64,000 nucleotides of DNA from Ephydatia muelleri (lineage: Eukaryota > Porifera > Demospongiae > Spongillida > Spongillidae), in NCBI GenBank assembly GCA_013339895.1, contig JABACO010000003.1, positions 4,747,509-4,811,508 on the forward strand, read 5' to 3'. Position 1 is the stretch's first letter; each line of letters opens with the position of its first letter. Shown in pieces: positions 36,395 through 51,124 of the stretch. Under the pieces are notes generated by a model, which saw only the letters and a list, made by a program, of their open reading frames with translations, did not search any database and was not told the origin of the DNA. Made by a program: the position numbers and the translations under genes.

Positions 36395-36550
36395 AATGGA
36401 TTTCTGGACAACATTCATGTAGATCTACTTGGCCCATTCAGGCAATCAAAGAACTTACCAAACTTCTCTGCAAAGCAAGCAGTTTGTGTTGCCTTGGTTC
36501 CCACAGTCAACATCAGAGCTTTTCACACAGAGTTGCTAAGAACCTATACT
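36395..36550 (+). pseudogene. Possible integrase-core fragment
   Basis: One frame reads LDNIHVDLLGPF followed by a short region ending FHTELLRT. The HVDLLGP motif resembles the first-Asp motif of retroviral-type integrase cores (BEL/gypsy). No second or third catalytic motif follows, so the call is tentative. Confidence 0.35.
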
Positions 36551-36806
36551 AAACAATGTCCATGAACATGTAATAAACCAGTATGTGTTCCACACCTGTG
36601 CAGCAAGGTCAACTGACATCTCTGAGTAGCTGGTCAAATGGAGGTGTTCATACTTACAATATTCGTGCTAAACCTGTGTCATCAGCCTGGGCCCTGTTCT
36701 TAATGTACAGCTCATTAAGATGCTTCCAAGAGACCTCCATTCCATTGCACTAGTGTTATTGAGAAGCATACATGCTTTTCAGTCATGACAACGAAAGATA
36801 TTGCAC

Positions 36807-38035
36807 TTACCCATAGCCTTTCGCTTGGGATTTGCCCAGTAATTCCTGACTGTTTTCATCAAGTGAGGAGGGTCTGATACATATAAAGAAGAGGTTGCGC
36901 TTGGTGCCATCATGGGCATAAGGGTTTACAACCTTGTGCACGGGTATTTTGGACCCCACATCATGCAGCCTGAGTAGGCTATGGTTGGCCGCAAGGCCAA
37001 CGCAACACAGAGCCAAGATCATGAGCCCCATGTTTTCCCAGCGAGGCACAGTATTCCACACCAGAGAAAATAGTTTATCTCCTGATACATGGGGTAAAAA
37101 TTCAGTGTTATAAAATACAAAGCTGCCTGGATGTAACTCTAATCTGACACTTCTATGCATGGAAATAGAGCATAAGGGAATCGAAGATCAGTGAATAACC
37201 CTCTGGCCATCAAGACTAGCATTGAGGTAGCAAGAGGATCCAGGAGGTCGTCACTTGAAATTTGTTTCTCATACTCAGCATGATGTACATTAATATCTTC
37301 AATGTTGACAAATCCACTCAAGGTACCTGTTAAAAGCAACACTTAGCCTACTAAATATCAAATACTGTCAACTTACCTGTATGCTTATCCTAGGTCAGGT
37401 TCTGCCGTAAATGCATTTCATCCATAATGATTATGACACGCTTGTCTTTCTCTGAGCATGATAATAGCTTAGCTGCTCCTTTTAACTGTTCCTCAACATC
37501 ATTTGCAAATCCAACTGCAGCTTTGGTATGATAGGTGTAGTCCCTAAGTGTTCTCTGAGATGGGAGCATGATGGTTCCTGATTCTTGCAGATAATACAAT
37601 ACCTGTCGGTTCCTGGAGGATTTAAGGTAGAGACACCACCGTACCATGACAGGATCGCATCGCATCTGTCGTTTATCTTTAAAAGAAGCAGCCGGCATCA
37701 GACTCTCCCAAAAAATATGTCCAAATGTGCCGGGTGAATGTGCATCACAAATTGCCTTGGCAATCTCTTTCATCACATGTAAGAGATCGTCATTGAGTGA
37801 GCTGTCCTCTGTAATTCCTCTTTTTTTCTGCAGCTCCTTCCAATCTTTGCTTCAGGTTGGTGATTTTACGCTGGCAGGCTTTCCGTAGCTCATGTTCTTT
37901 ATGATATCGGGTACACTTGTCTGGTAAGCTTAAACGAGAGAATGTAGCATGACTAGTTCTCTTAGAATCACTCACTTGTTTGTCATGATGGCTAACTAAG
38001 GTCCTTAAATTAGATATATGCCACACAACTGACAC
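36807..38035 (-). pseudogene. P-element-like transposase, central part
   Basis: Three pieces on the minus strand. 37790-38035 has a basic coiled-coil-like stretch (ACQRKITNLKQRLEGAAEKK). 37390-37776 reads FGHIFWESL, VMVRWCLYLKSS, LPSQRTLRDYTYH and then RVIIIMDEMHLRQ. 36807-37342 reads GFVNIEDINVHHAEYE, LVLMARGLF, FPYALFPCIE and, after a break, VHKVVNPYA. The DEM segment and the LPSQRTLRDYT box are typical of P-element-like transposases. No THAP zinc finger was found upstream. Stops, frame shifts and a degraded DPPH..KT-type end show that it is dead. It is on the opposite strand from the C-terminal remnant at 35.2-35.7 kb, so they come from different copies. Confidence 0.65.
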
Positions 38036-39394
38036 GCAGTGTGTTTCTCTGTTGTGCTGACTAGCAGCTCACAGTCACTATTACGAATGGTAGAGTGTAT
38101 GGTGTCAAGATAAGCTACACAGTTGATACCTGTTTGAGTAGTGGTAAGTATTGGCTATACATCTTACACATGACGAGAAGTGTGGACAGTATCTGATGCA
38201 TTCATGATTTTTCCATCTTTTGATGAAATCTATATCAAGAACTGTTCATCATTACTGCCACAACATAATTGGGAATTATCTACAAAAGCCAGAAGTGACT
38301 TGATTTCAGCTACAGTGTGAGTCAGATAAACACTGATGAATATGACTGAAAGTGCTAATGCTTGATAGTACTTTTTTCCCATCCACCTAAATAAGTTATG
38401 AACAGTTCAGTGCAAACAAGCTATTTTGTTATACCTGAACATGCTCTCATCAAGTATCACACATTGAAACAACAGCAAGATGCCATCAGAATCTTTATCA
38501 ACTTTAGCAAATGACAAATCTGCAACCTTGATTCAACCTAAATAATCACCAACTATGCTGATCATAATATTTTACCAGGTGGAAGAAGCGCCTCCACAAT
38601 GATGCATGACTTCACTCAGTTGCTGTAGGAGGTGGGACACCCTAGCTTTCTTCCAGAATGCAATATCGATTGAAACCGTCAGTGAACTACATTGCCTTGT
38701 ACTCCATTCGTATTTGCGCTTTACTGCTAAGCGACCTTGTCGAAACATGACCTGCATATTACAACCATACCAATAATTAACAATCAGTATATTACCGGAT
38801 TAATCGCATACATATGGATGAACATATCTTTGCAACAAAGGCTCAAACAAGACTGAAACAACTCCCACGCAACGCCTTTACCACGTTATAGCCCAGTCCT
38901 TTTCCCATGACCCTACAACAATTTGAGAGCCACATGAGGTATTTATTGACAAAATCGATGTTTGAAGCTACGAATCTCGAAGAGTATATGGCAGCCGTTT
39001 TTGAAACAAGCACGACACAATATGTCGTACTCTGCGCTACAGTTTTGGCTTCGCCAAAGCGCTCAAGCTGTAACCTCTTCTTACAGCAATCAAAGTTCAA
39101 ATTGAACCCGCGTTAGGTACACTCAAACCCATGCATGTTTTACACATTATACAACACAACATTTTAGAAACTGCATGGCTCTCCTGACGCATTTGTCGGG
39201 TGCAGCAACCATCTGTAAACCTTTAGGTGTGCCTAATCTACCTTTTCTATCCCTGAAAAGTAAGGTTTTCTAAACGCCTCCCAAAAGTGCCCGCACAATC
39301 TTAATTAGATTAATGCGAAACGATGATGGAACAAGCGTACCATTGGAATATAGGCGTTTCCAATCCCGTTCCGTAAGGTCTTCAATCTATGGTT
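38036..39394. other. No gene recognised
   Basis: Possible upstream parts of the P-like copy could lie here, but no recognisable motif was found. Confidence 0.4.
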
Positions 39395-39461
39395 AGCGTG
39401 GCCCGACCTTAGCGTGCCGTAACAAAGGTCGGGCGGCATGCTAAGCGGGTCGGGCCACGCT
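39395..39461. repeat. GC-rich hairpin
   Basis: Imperfect inverted repeat: agcgtggcccgacc...agcgtgccg opposed by cggcatgct...gtcgggccacgct, in AT-rich surroundings. Confidence 0.7.
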
Positions 39462-39589
39462 CAACTAGTACAATCACGCACCAAGGTTCGAATACAAACC
39501 GCACGCTCTCCGTACCCCCCCGCCCAACCTCAAAAAGACGCTATAGTATACGGAAAATAACTAAATCTCTATGTCAACCAAGATCTAAA

Positions 39590-39720
39590 TAAATAAATGC
39601 AACGGTCAATCAGAATTTGCCTGCAATGGGCAAGCAGTGGGTGAACGGCTTATCAAAACAAATTTAAAAGAGGCCTTCTCCAGAATGGATGATTTTAAAA
39701 GGCGTCGGCTTTTGACGTGA
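39590..39720. repeat. Dispersed repeat related to 27530-27660
   Basis: Shares gtcaatcagaatttgcc, caatgggcaagcagtggg and ggcttatcaaaacaaat with the sequence left of the gypsy element. Confidence 0.65.
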
Positions 39721-39757
39721 CCAAACGATGATAAGTACCTACATACTAAGTGAGGAC

Positions 39758-39808
39758 TAGTCTGGGGACCCGACGTAGTCTCTAACCATCAGTCGGGTAC
39801 CCAGACTA
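39758..39808. mobile_element. 51-bp miniature inverted-end element with 9-bp target duplication
   Basis: Starts tagtctggggacccgac and ends gtcgggtacccagacta. It is flanked directly by agtgaggac at 39749-39757 and 39809-39817. Confidence 0.8.
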
Positions 39809-39958
39809 AGTGAGGACAGGGAGAATACTGCATTTACGCTCCTTTCAGTTATGCCATTGGGTTACAGGCACCTGCCAGTTTTTAAAGAATGATGATACTG
39901 TAGCTGGATCATTGTCATCCAATAAAGATGCAATGGCATGCCTAACATCGCCTGTGAT

Positions 39959-40076
39959 TAGTCTCGTACCCAGACCCAGATTCCCACAGCTGCGGATGGA
40001 TTACATCACCACTTTCCACGTAGCGGTGATGTAATCCATCCGCAGCTGTGGGAATCTGGGTCTGGGTACGAGACTA
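39959..40076. mobile_element. 118-bp hairpin MITE with 9-bp target duplication
   Basis: Nearly complete palindrome starting tagtctcgtacccagaccc and ending in its complement. It is flanked by gcctgtgat at 39950-39958 and 40077-40085. Same ends as the nested 3.5-kb element in gypsy. Confidence 0.9.
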
Positions 40077-40085
40077 GCCTGTGAT

Positions 40086-41310
40086 AAGCTTATCATGACG
40101 TACATGTAAGTACAGCTACTTATGAGTAGACAAAGGGCCACCCTACTGGCTAAAGTGAATAGAGCAGGTGGATAACTTGTTAATAAAACTTTTATTGCTG
40201 CGGTGAGACAGCTAACCGCAGTGCAAGACTTCAACGGCTATAATTTGGTATGTCGATGTGCCATATAAGTCACTTTTCACTTTGCCCGGTCAAATCTAAA
40301 AAAAGACGAAATTGATCCTGTTGTGAAATAGATACAATATGTTAACAAAAATTATTAACCATGTTGAATCATAAAGAGTAATGATTTCCTGGTCTACACA
40401 GGAAAAAACAAATTATTTATGGTACAATGGTTTAACCCATATGGAGAAATGAGCGGTCACCAAAGTTGTTCTGAGATTCCATTGCATAATTTCTGATGTG
40501 CACATTTAGAAAGATACAATATGACTTTATTTTTTTGTGAATTATCCATGATCCATTTTTCTAAAATATTCAAAAATAAGGGCTAATAATAATGTACAGA
40601 AAACCTATACTTGATAATTACTAACTAGTCCGAGATGATACTTCACTTGCGGCAATGGAATTTTGTTGCGCAGTATCCTCTCTCATTAGATTCTAAAAAT
40701 TAAACACCCCCTTTATATTGAAATTGTTGGTTCCTGGAGGCTTTCCGTAGACAAGTACATGTACATACACTGTAAAACGCATCCCTCCCTAAGTACAGTA
40801 TTCCACTAGCTATAAATTTTGATTCGTGATGGATTTTTCACTTTCGGGAACAGATTCTGATCCACTATACACCAGTGTGCTTTACTGTGGTGAAAACTAC
40901 TTTTTTAAATCTTAAACCTGTCGGTTCCTGGAGGTTTTATATTATAAATGGTCATTGTGCTTATGTTTCAAGATGACTATTAAAAATGGCGGCCAATTCC
41001 ATATATGGCGTTACTCTTGTAACACCCCTCGCTCGTCACCGTACCCGAATAATTAATAAGCATTACGTTAACGTTAATTGTATAATTGACGCAAATAACG
41101 ATAATCTTACACCTATAACTAACCTCAATTGGAGTGCGTTCATGATCTACATGTAGTTCTCTATTTTTATTTATAAAAGGTCAGTTAGTATAGTACGTGT
41201 AGATGCCTATAAGAAGGCTTGTACATGCAAAGTACCCAACTTTCAATCCACCATTATTGTGTGTGCATGCGTGTGACATGTCATGGCAAAAATGATCATA
41301 CCTACATGTA
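40086..41310. other. No gene recognised
   Basis: AT-rich, non-coding. A ggttcctggaggctt/ggttcctggaggttt word occurs twice (about 40729 and 40923). Confidence 0.45.
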
Positions 41311-41582
41311 CAAGTAAATAAAAACATTCTCTACGAGAAAGTTGGTGGGATATAGGATTTGAAGGCAATTGGTGGTGTAAAAAGCAAGGAAACAAGGTCT
41401 TATCAGAAGGGAAAATGTAATAGTCCTATATTTAGCACATTTCTAGGGCGTATGTTGTTTGTGTGCTAAATATAGCATTTTCCCCTCTGATAAGACCTTG
41501 TTTCCTTGCTTTTTACACCACCAATTGCCTTCAAATCCTATATCCCACCAACTTTCTCGTAGAGAATGTTTTTATTTACTTG
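41311..41582. mobile_element. 272-bp near-perfect palindrome (MITE-like)
   Basis: Arms of about 105 bp (41311-41416, 41479-41582) are almost exact reverse complements. Further complementary words sit in the loop (ctatatttagcac/gtgctaaatata). No target duplication recognised. Confidence 0.85.
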
Positions 41583-42027
41583 TTTTCTTAATTTTTTTTC
41601 ACACCCAATGTACAAGACATAGGCTGATAGTCGATTGTGTATCAGAGTATAACATCGATTATTTATATAAAAGCGAGTCCTCCATCCGATTCTGAAGCTA
41701 GTGGTGAAATTTTGATCGCTTAAAAGTGTTCCTGTCCCGAGTTATGCGTTGCCAAGAAGGAGGAGGAGGAGAAGAAGACGACCCGCCCCTTGTTCCGAGA
41801 CTGGGTACGAGAACGGGCAGTACACTCTTGTTCTCTACAACCACGCGGTTCTGCGACATGAAACAAAAACGAAACTACTCATTTATGACTTCTAGATCGA
41901 TTGCTAAAACAAGCTACACGATCCGATCGTCGGGAGTGTTGTTACAGACCGGTCGCGTTTTTTTAATGACATTCATAGTCGGGGTCAAATCCTGTATGGA
42001 AGTTTCTAACGAAACTTCCGATAAAGT

Positions 42028-42180
42028 ATCATAGGATGAAATATTTCATCCTATGGGATGATATTTTGCTGCACAAAATCATCCTAGGATGGATTATAGT
42101 AGCAATATTTCATCCCAGGATGATTTATTGCTGCCAAAAATTATCCTATGCTGCACAAAAACATCCTACTTGTAGGACTA
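42028..42180. repeat. Palindromic-word array (catcctaggatg type), right side of the OTU Ginger element
   Basis: Repeated catcctaggatgg, tttcatcctatgggatga and tgctgcacaaaa words in both orientations. A diverged counterpart with aggatgaaaattgc, ggatggataattgttgg and aattaatcctag lies at about 43073-43145, on the other side of the coding remnant. Confidence 0.7.
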
Positions 42181-42354
42181 TACCTGTATCTTGCAAACCT
42201 TTATCCGCACATCCTGGGCAAGTGAAACTAAACTAATAACCATTTAATTAAAGCATGGCAAATGCTGATTTTGATCTTTGTTACATTCTTTTATGTTCTG
42301 CCCTTTCCCTTATCTATGGCAACTAGTCAAGTTTAGCAGACATTGATTTTAAAC

Positions 42355-43069
42355 ATGGCTGGATTACATTTACATCTTCTTCATGGTCCTCTTGTGAGCC
42401 AGTTAGAGTTTGTGCAATTGATCTAAAAAAGCAATTTCCATCTTCTTTGATCCTTCCTACTGCCACAGGAGCCTGTGAAATTCCAATCATTAATGGCTGC
42501 TGCTTGCAATGAATTTGATTTCTGTGAAGGAATTTTATTAATACATCTATCCTCTTGCCACAGGTACAGGTGTAGTTTAGGTGTGGTGGTTGTCAACTTT
42601 GAATTCATCTCGCTGGCACTGATCGCATGAGATCTACATTAGAAACAAAGGAGAATAAATAAGAACCCAATGTTTGTATGAACTTACACACCTCTTAACA
42701 TCTTTTGTCATGCCTTTCCAAGCAAATCTCTACGTGATTCGAGCAACTGTTTTCTTTTTTCAAACCCATGTGACTGACGTAGGATCAGCGTAGATAGATA
42801 TCGCAACTTTTGTTCGGTCCTGGATGTATCTAAAGTTATACGTGATGCACATGATATCTAGCCTAGCTTACTTGATCTTGTGCTATCTTATAATGCAGCT
42901 CTCCGTTAATCACCACAAACATCGATGACCGCTGCCGAATTTGCCTTTTCAGCGACACAGTGCAATTTGGGGGGTACCCCTTTCCTATGAAATATACAAA
43001 GTCGAAAATGTCTTCCGTGCTATTATCTTCTAATTTAGACTTGTCTGATTCACGTGGTGTGGGGTGCAC
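42355..43069 (-). pseudogene. Internally deleted Ginger-type transposase with OTU-like protease domain
   Basis: Read on the minus strand. About 43069-42863: DFVYFIGKGYPPNC, a KR..R stretch and GELHYK, the YPYY-type start of Ginger/gypsy integrases. About 42850-42670: SHGFEK, then ARIT, an in-frame TAG and RFAWKGMTKDVKR, the first half of the zinc finger. About 42625-42600: ISCDQCQRDE, the second half. The DDE core that should follow is absent. About 42475-42360: VAVGRIKEDGNCFFRSIAQ and SQEDHEEDV, the catalytic-Cys loop (DGNC) typical of OTU cysteine proteases. Ginger1 elements are known to carry Ulp1 or OTU proteases, so this is a second subtype in one window. The stop and the missing core make it a non-autonomous remnant between palindromic arrays. 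Confidence 0.75.
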
Positions 43070-43309
43070 TTATGGTAGGATGAAAATTGCAGGGATGGAT
43101 AATTGTTGGTCGGATGTGACTTGCAAAAATTAATCCTAGTATGTGATATGGCAGGTGAACTAAATTTGTCGTGACAGGGATGCCAATAAGCCCTTAGCGC
43201 CATCTAACAACACGTATTCGCTCATAAGGCTAGAAAGCTCGACTTTATAGTTTTTAAATAACTAAAAACATATCGTTTGAGAGCCTGAAAAGAATTAATG
43301 CTTCCTTTG

Positions 43310-44080
43310 GGTGTCGAGACGCTAATCCTGCCGGGCACTGTTAATTGAGAGTTCCATTTATGCACAATGTCAAAACATGTATATGAAGTGTACATGTACA
43401 TCGCCCTATAGAATTTCTATCATGAAGGAGCGACTGTCTCACCTTTTTATAATTATTTGCTGTTGTGTTCAGGTGGAGTTCTTATCTAGCCACAACTGTA
43501 AGGTCTGCACCCGTGGTAAGTTTACACAACGCTACCGAACCTGTATCAAACACTCCAACCTTTCTGTGAACTGTAGCTGAAAGAGTAAAAAAAAGTCTTG
43601 CGAGCTCCTGCATGTAATCCACCGATTCACCACGCAACACAGCTAGGATTGCAAACAGTGTTCTCTACTTACACATGTATGTACGAAGTAAGCCTAATAG
43701 TACATTTGTCTCGTCCCCAGACTCATTTACTAAGTATCAATATCATTCTACATTATGAGATAATGCTTACGTAAATGAGACTGGGAACGAGACTAATATA
43801 AAGGTGTCGGAGTGGGAGTAAAAGACCGATCACGTGCATATAATTGTATAAGGTCCCCGTGCATCTGACCATGGCAGTACAGTGGAAGCTCAAACTGCTG
43901 AGAAAGCAAAAAGTTTGTCCAAGTCTGACTGAGTCGTGAGTCGTTTTCAGACCGGAAGCCCGTAATAGATCTGCAGATGCCAACCCTTACTTTCCTGTTG
44001 AACAGAAATATCAACCAGTTTCAACCTTTGATGCGTGGACGTGGTGCTGCAAAAATGAGACACACTTACACATTAGTTTA
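43310..44080 (+). repeat. Dispersed repeat family, copy 3 (inverted relative to copy 1)
   Basis: 43310-43540 is block B and 43930-44080 is block A, reversed compared with 14430-14830. Block B here keeps an intact exon-like unit: ttgtgttcag acceptor, EFLSSHNCKVCTR, then ggtaagttta donor. The interval between blocks holds a MITE and unrelated sequence. Confidence 0.7.
43708..43796. mobile_element. 89-bp inverted-end MITE
   Basis: Ends gtctcgtccccagactcattta and taaatgagactgggaacgagac are inverted copies, related to the tagtctcgtacccagac ends at 39959. No clear target duplication. Confidence 0.75.
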
Positions 44081-44883
44081 GCGGAAGGTATGATATGCCA
44101 AAATACACATATTTATACGAGTACAGTTCATCGTCCCGTTCAGGTACCGGTACTAGTAGAAGCGGGCCAGGATTGTTGAACGTGTGTTGGCTGAGTCAAA
44201 GACACGGCCTCCGACTTAGAAGCATTTCTGCAAATAGTTACGTGTTGAGGACGATCGGACACAAGAATGCTTACATTAGTTAACTAGTTCATGACGTAAA
44301 CATGACTTACTGCATTACGTATGACCGCGACCGCAAGTACTAATTACTTTTTCTTTGACAATTTTAGCACTTTGCCTTTCAGTGCAAATGCCATAACATA
44401 TATATCATTGTGATCTTCCGATTTCTCTCTATACACTGATGCAATCGGAAAATATTTTCAATTTAAAATGCATAGAGGTTCTCTCGATGTTTGGAATTTC
44501 TGGAAATGCGTAGCTTGCCCGCTTTGCCCGGCATCCCCAAACAGTAGCAGTGGCTTTCTAAAATACTGGCGAAAGGACCGCTGCATGAGTACCTGCAGTT
44601 CATGCAGACTATTGCCACCGACATGTAGCATCCTTTACAACTTATAGGATTATGTAGATGTACTGGGAGCTACAGCACTGTGTTAAACTCCACAGCTATA
44701 GCTATGTCAGGCAAAGAGTTCGATATTGGGAAAGAAGCGATGTGGGCGTGAGGACGTGGCTTCATGGACGCTATTATACAGCACCGATTGCCATAATTGC
44801 CTGCCAAAATGCATTGTCCATTGTACAAAGGACGCATTCAGCAATTTTTTTTTTCAGCCGTTGCAAGTTGCAGCCGCACAAAG
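44081..44883. other. Upstream region of the plus-strand LRRC8-like gene
   Basis: No coding feature recognised. The start codon at 44884 follows acaaag, a reasonable context, and cagccgttgcaagttgcagcc lies just upstream. No TATA box can be assigned with confidence. Confidence 0.4.
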
Positions 44884-48043
<3,160 letters not shown>

Positions 48044-48230
48044 TGCACAGTTGGCAACCAGTTGACTGACAAGATTAAGGCTGCATGTACAGGTACAGTA
48101 GTAGGCCTTGAATGTAGTTCATATTGAGTGTGACATAAATGAAATTTTACAATGATTTGCCTACTGGAGATATGCCGCTAAAATTGTATACCTGACCAAT
48201 ACGTTCAGCCATGCATACAACCACTGGTAC

Positions 48231-48279
48231 CCCTAACCCTAACCCTAACCCTAACCCTAACCCTAACCCTAACCCTAAC
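48231..48279. repeat. Interstitial telomeric repeat (CCCTAA, about 8 units) with 13-bp flanking duplication
   Basis: Perfect ccctaa units. The sequence caaccactggtac flanks both sides directly (48218-48230 and 48279-48291). It lies between the convergent 3' ends of genes A and B. Confidence 0.95.
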
Positions 48280-48670
48280 AACCACTGGTACCTCATCATG
48301 AAGCATACGTCTGTAGTAATGACTGTTTCAGGGCTATTTGACAACTGCATGGAGTCCATTTGCGTCTTAATTTTGCTTGTCCCGCCACTGGTCTCCATTA
48401 TATCTTCCCAATTGTATTGGTTAATAATTCAAGTACACTGTAGTGTGCTCATCAGCTGAGTGTAGTAAAAACTTAAGCTGACATGTTAAACAATGCGAGA
48501 GAGAATTATGTGTGTGCAGCGGTGGCGGACGTGACATTATTTAATGAAGCACGACTAACAGAATTATAGGGGAAGTCATCACACACCGATGTTGTACGTG
48601 CAATTACGAACATAATCTCTACAGCCCACACAGTAACGCATTTTGATTAACTATAAAGTGATGAATGGCT

Positions 48671-51067
48671 CTAGGCACATCTCTCCAAGAACAAGGCTAC
48701 TTTTGATCCATCTTCACTCTTGTCTTCAGCTGTGGAAACCGCATCTTCTTCCTTGTCCTCTTCCAGCGTCGAGTATTTGTAAGCGGAGAACCCAAATTGG
48801 CACTGTGTTCCACCTCCACACGCGAGGGGCAGGTGGAATGAGTGACTATTGGACGAGGAACAAAGTTCGAGAGAGGGTGGGGGGGCTGCCTGGATGTGCG
48901 GTGGCCATTCAAAAACTCGATCAGCATCCTTGCAGAGGGCAATGTCCTGGACGAGGGGTTTGTAACTGATGTAAGAAGGAAATAGATATAACTATACCAC
49001 ACCACTGATAGAATAATGTGCATTCAAAAATTAAGCATTTGTGTGCAACACCTCAGCCCAATAGACCGGGGTGGTCCGTACATGTATAATTTACGGAAAC
49101 GTACGCGATAACTGGTTTTGGCGTGTAGACCATGAAGTCGGTGTTGAGTAATACTTTACCGCCGATTTCCATTGGTCGCAATACTAGTACTGTGCACTCA
49201 TTCATGTAGCGTTCGACCAATTCAAGGAGTACATTGACTGAATGGAGATGAAACTTGTTAACTGACCGGAGTATACCTTTAATGGCAATCCATCTCTCTA
49301 ATTACACACGCACCAACATGTATGCGCATGCACAATGCGCATTAGCTGTACCTGTTGTCTCTTGATGGGGCTTGGTCATAGGACCAACCACAATGAACGA
49401 GGTCTCCACTGCCTCTTCCTCTTCTGAGCGGAACCATATGCTCTCCACTGTGCGCAGAAACTGAGTGTACAGAGGGTGTGGCGTATGCCGAGTATAGTTG
49501 ATAAATAGTTAGGAGTGCAGCTTACATGCATGTGTATATAGTAATTATACGGAAGCAGTTTTTCCTTGTAACAAAGTCTTGTAAAAGTACTATTTGCATG
49601 AGCAATAGAGAGAGAGATGAATAACCGACATGGTTTATCCATTATGTTCAGTGCAGCACGCATTCTCATGCATCATAAGACAGTCCCCCCCCCCCCCCCC
49701 CCCCCCCGTGCATAATCTCCGCCTCGCTGGCTATCCTCTTTAGCCCGGTGTCAGAGGCATAATTGACTCCCAGGCATAAATTACTCCCCCAGTCATTAAC
49801 GCCTAATGTCCCACAACACATATGACTCCCCAACTGGAATTCTAAGAACCACATATTTTTTAGGTGCGCTTAAGAGGTACTATGGCGGATGATGAGTTCA
49901 CTGCTGTGGAGACGTATTTCCGTAGTAGCCAGTACCCCAAGGGCATGACGAAGGGAGAGAAGGCGAATTTAAAACTCTTTGAACGCCAAGTGCGTATATG
50001 CATGCATATGTAAACACAACCATTACACCATTCATGCATGAGTTAGATATTGCGTGCAAAAATGTATTGATCAGTCACAGCTCTATGATGCATGCATAAG
50101 CTTGCTGCACTTGTAACCTTATAAGTCCATGTACAAAGTAATTATGTTTCCTCTCACACTGGTTAAAGAACCCCATTATTCAGATGACATCACTTCACTT
50201 AAACTAATGCATCACTTCAATACTCTGGACAAGAACAAGAATGCGTAGCCTAGATCAGTGTAGTAAATCGTTGCCTGTTCACTCCCCTTTTTTGCAAGGT
50301 CGCATTATGGGTTGTTGCAGCAAAAGCCCAGCAAGTTATAATGGACACACAAAATGTGCTAACAAAGTGGGACCACATATGTTCAAACATTTGTATGAAT
50401 ATATGCATGGGTTATATGCATGTCAGTATTGCATATTCAAGTGATTTTGATCAACATAATATAACACATAGCACTGCATGAATGGTGAGGACGATAATTC
50501 TCGTTTTGTGAGCATGCATGTATGCACTTAGCGTTTAAAGAGTTAAGACGCAAGTGTAAAAATAATTTCAAGTTTGAAACTGGAATGTTATACTACAAGA
50601 AAGATGGTATTGACGAGGCATCAAAGTGGAAGATTTGCGTGTGATCAGACGATGAAAAAAAGCGGATACTTGAGTCATGCCATTCTGGAATAGAAGGTAT
50701 GTACGTATAAACTTTATAACTTTTCAGTGTCCATGGATTTGGCTGTAGTGTGCCATCTAGGCAGATATATACACAACAATTGAGAAAGTTTCAAGTCGTT
50801 TCTATTGGCGAAAAGGGGAAATGAATATCAAGAAGGCACAGGGAAGGGACAAATTTTACTATGACAAAAAAACATTGACATAATTATTTTTGTATGTCAT
50901 ATTTTAGAAAACACTATACTGGATCGATGAAATGTGTTATTCCATGCGACCAATGTAGCCAGTGGTATCATTTCAGATGTGTGAACATCGAGCAAAGATG
51001 TATTCCTGACACATGGTTATGTTCAAGTTGCTCTAAATACCACAATCTATGATCAATGTATCAGTAT

Positions 51068-51124
<57 letters not shown>

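Noticed and set aside
36277..36552. 91-codon plus-strand frame
   Set aside because: The recognisable integrase-like motif is in a different frame; this frame is incidental.
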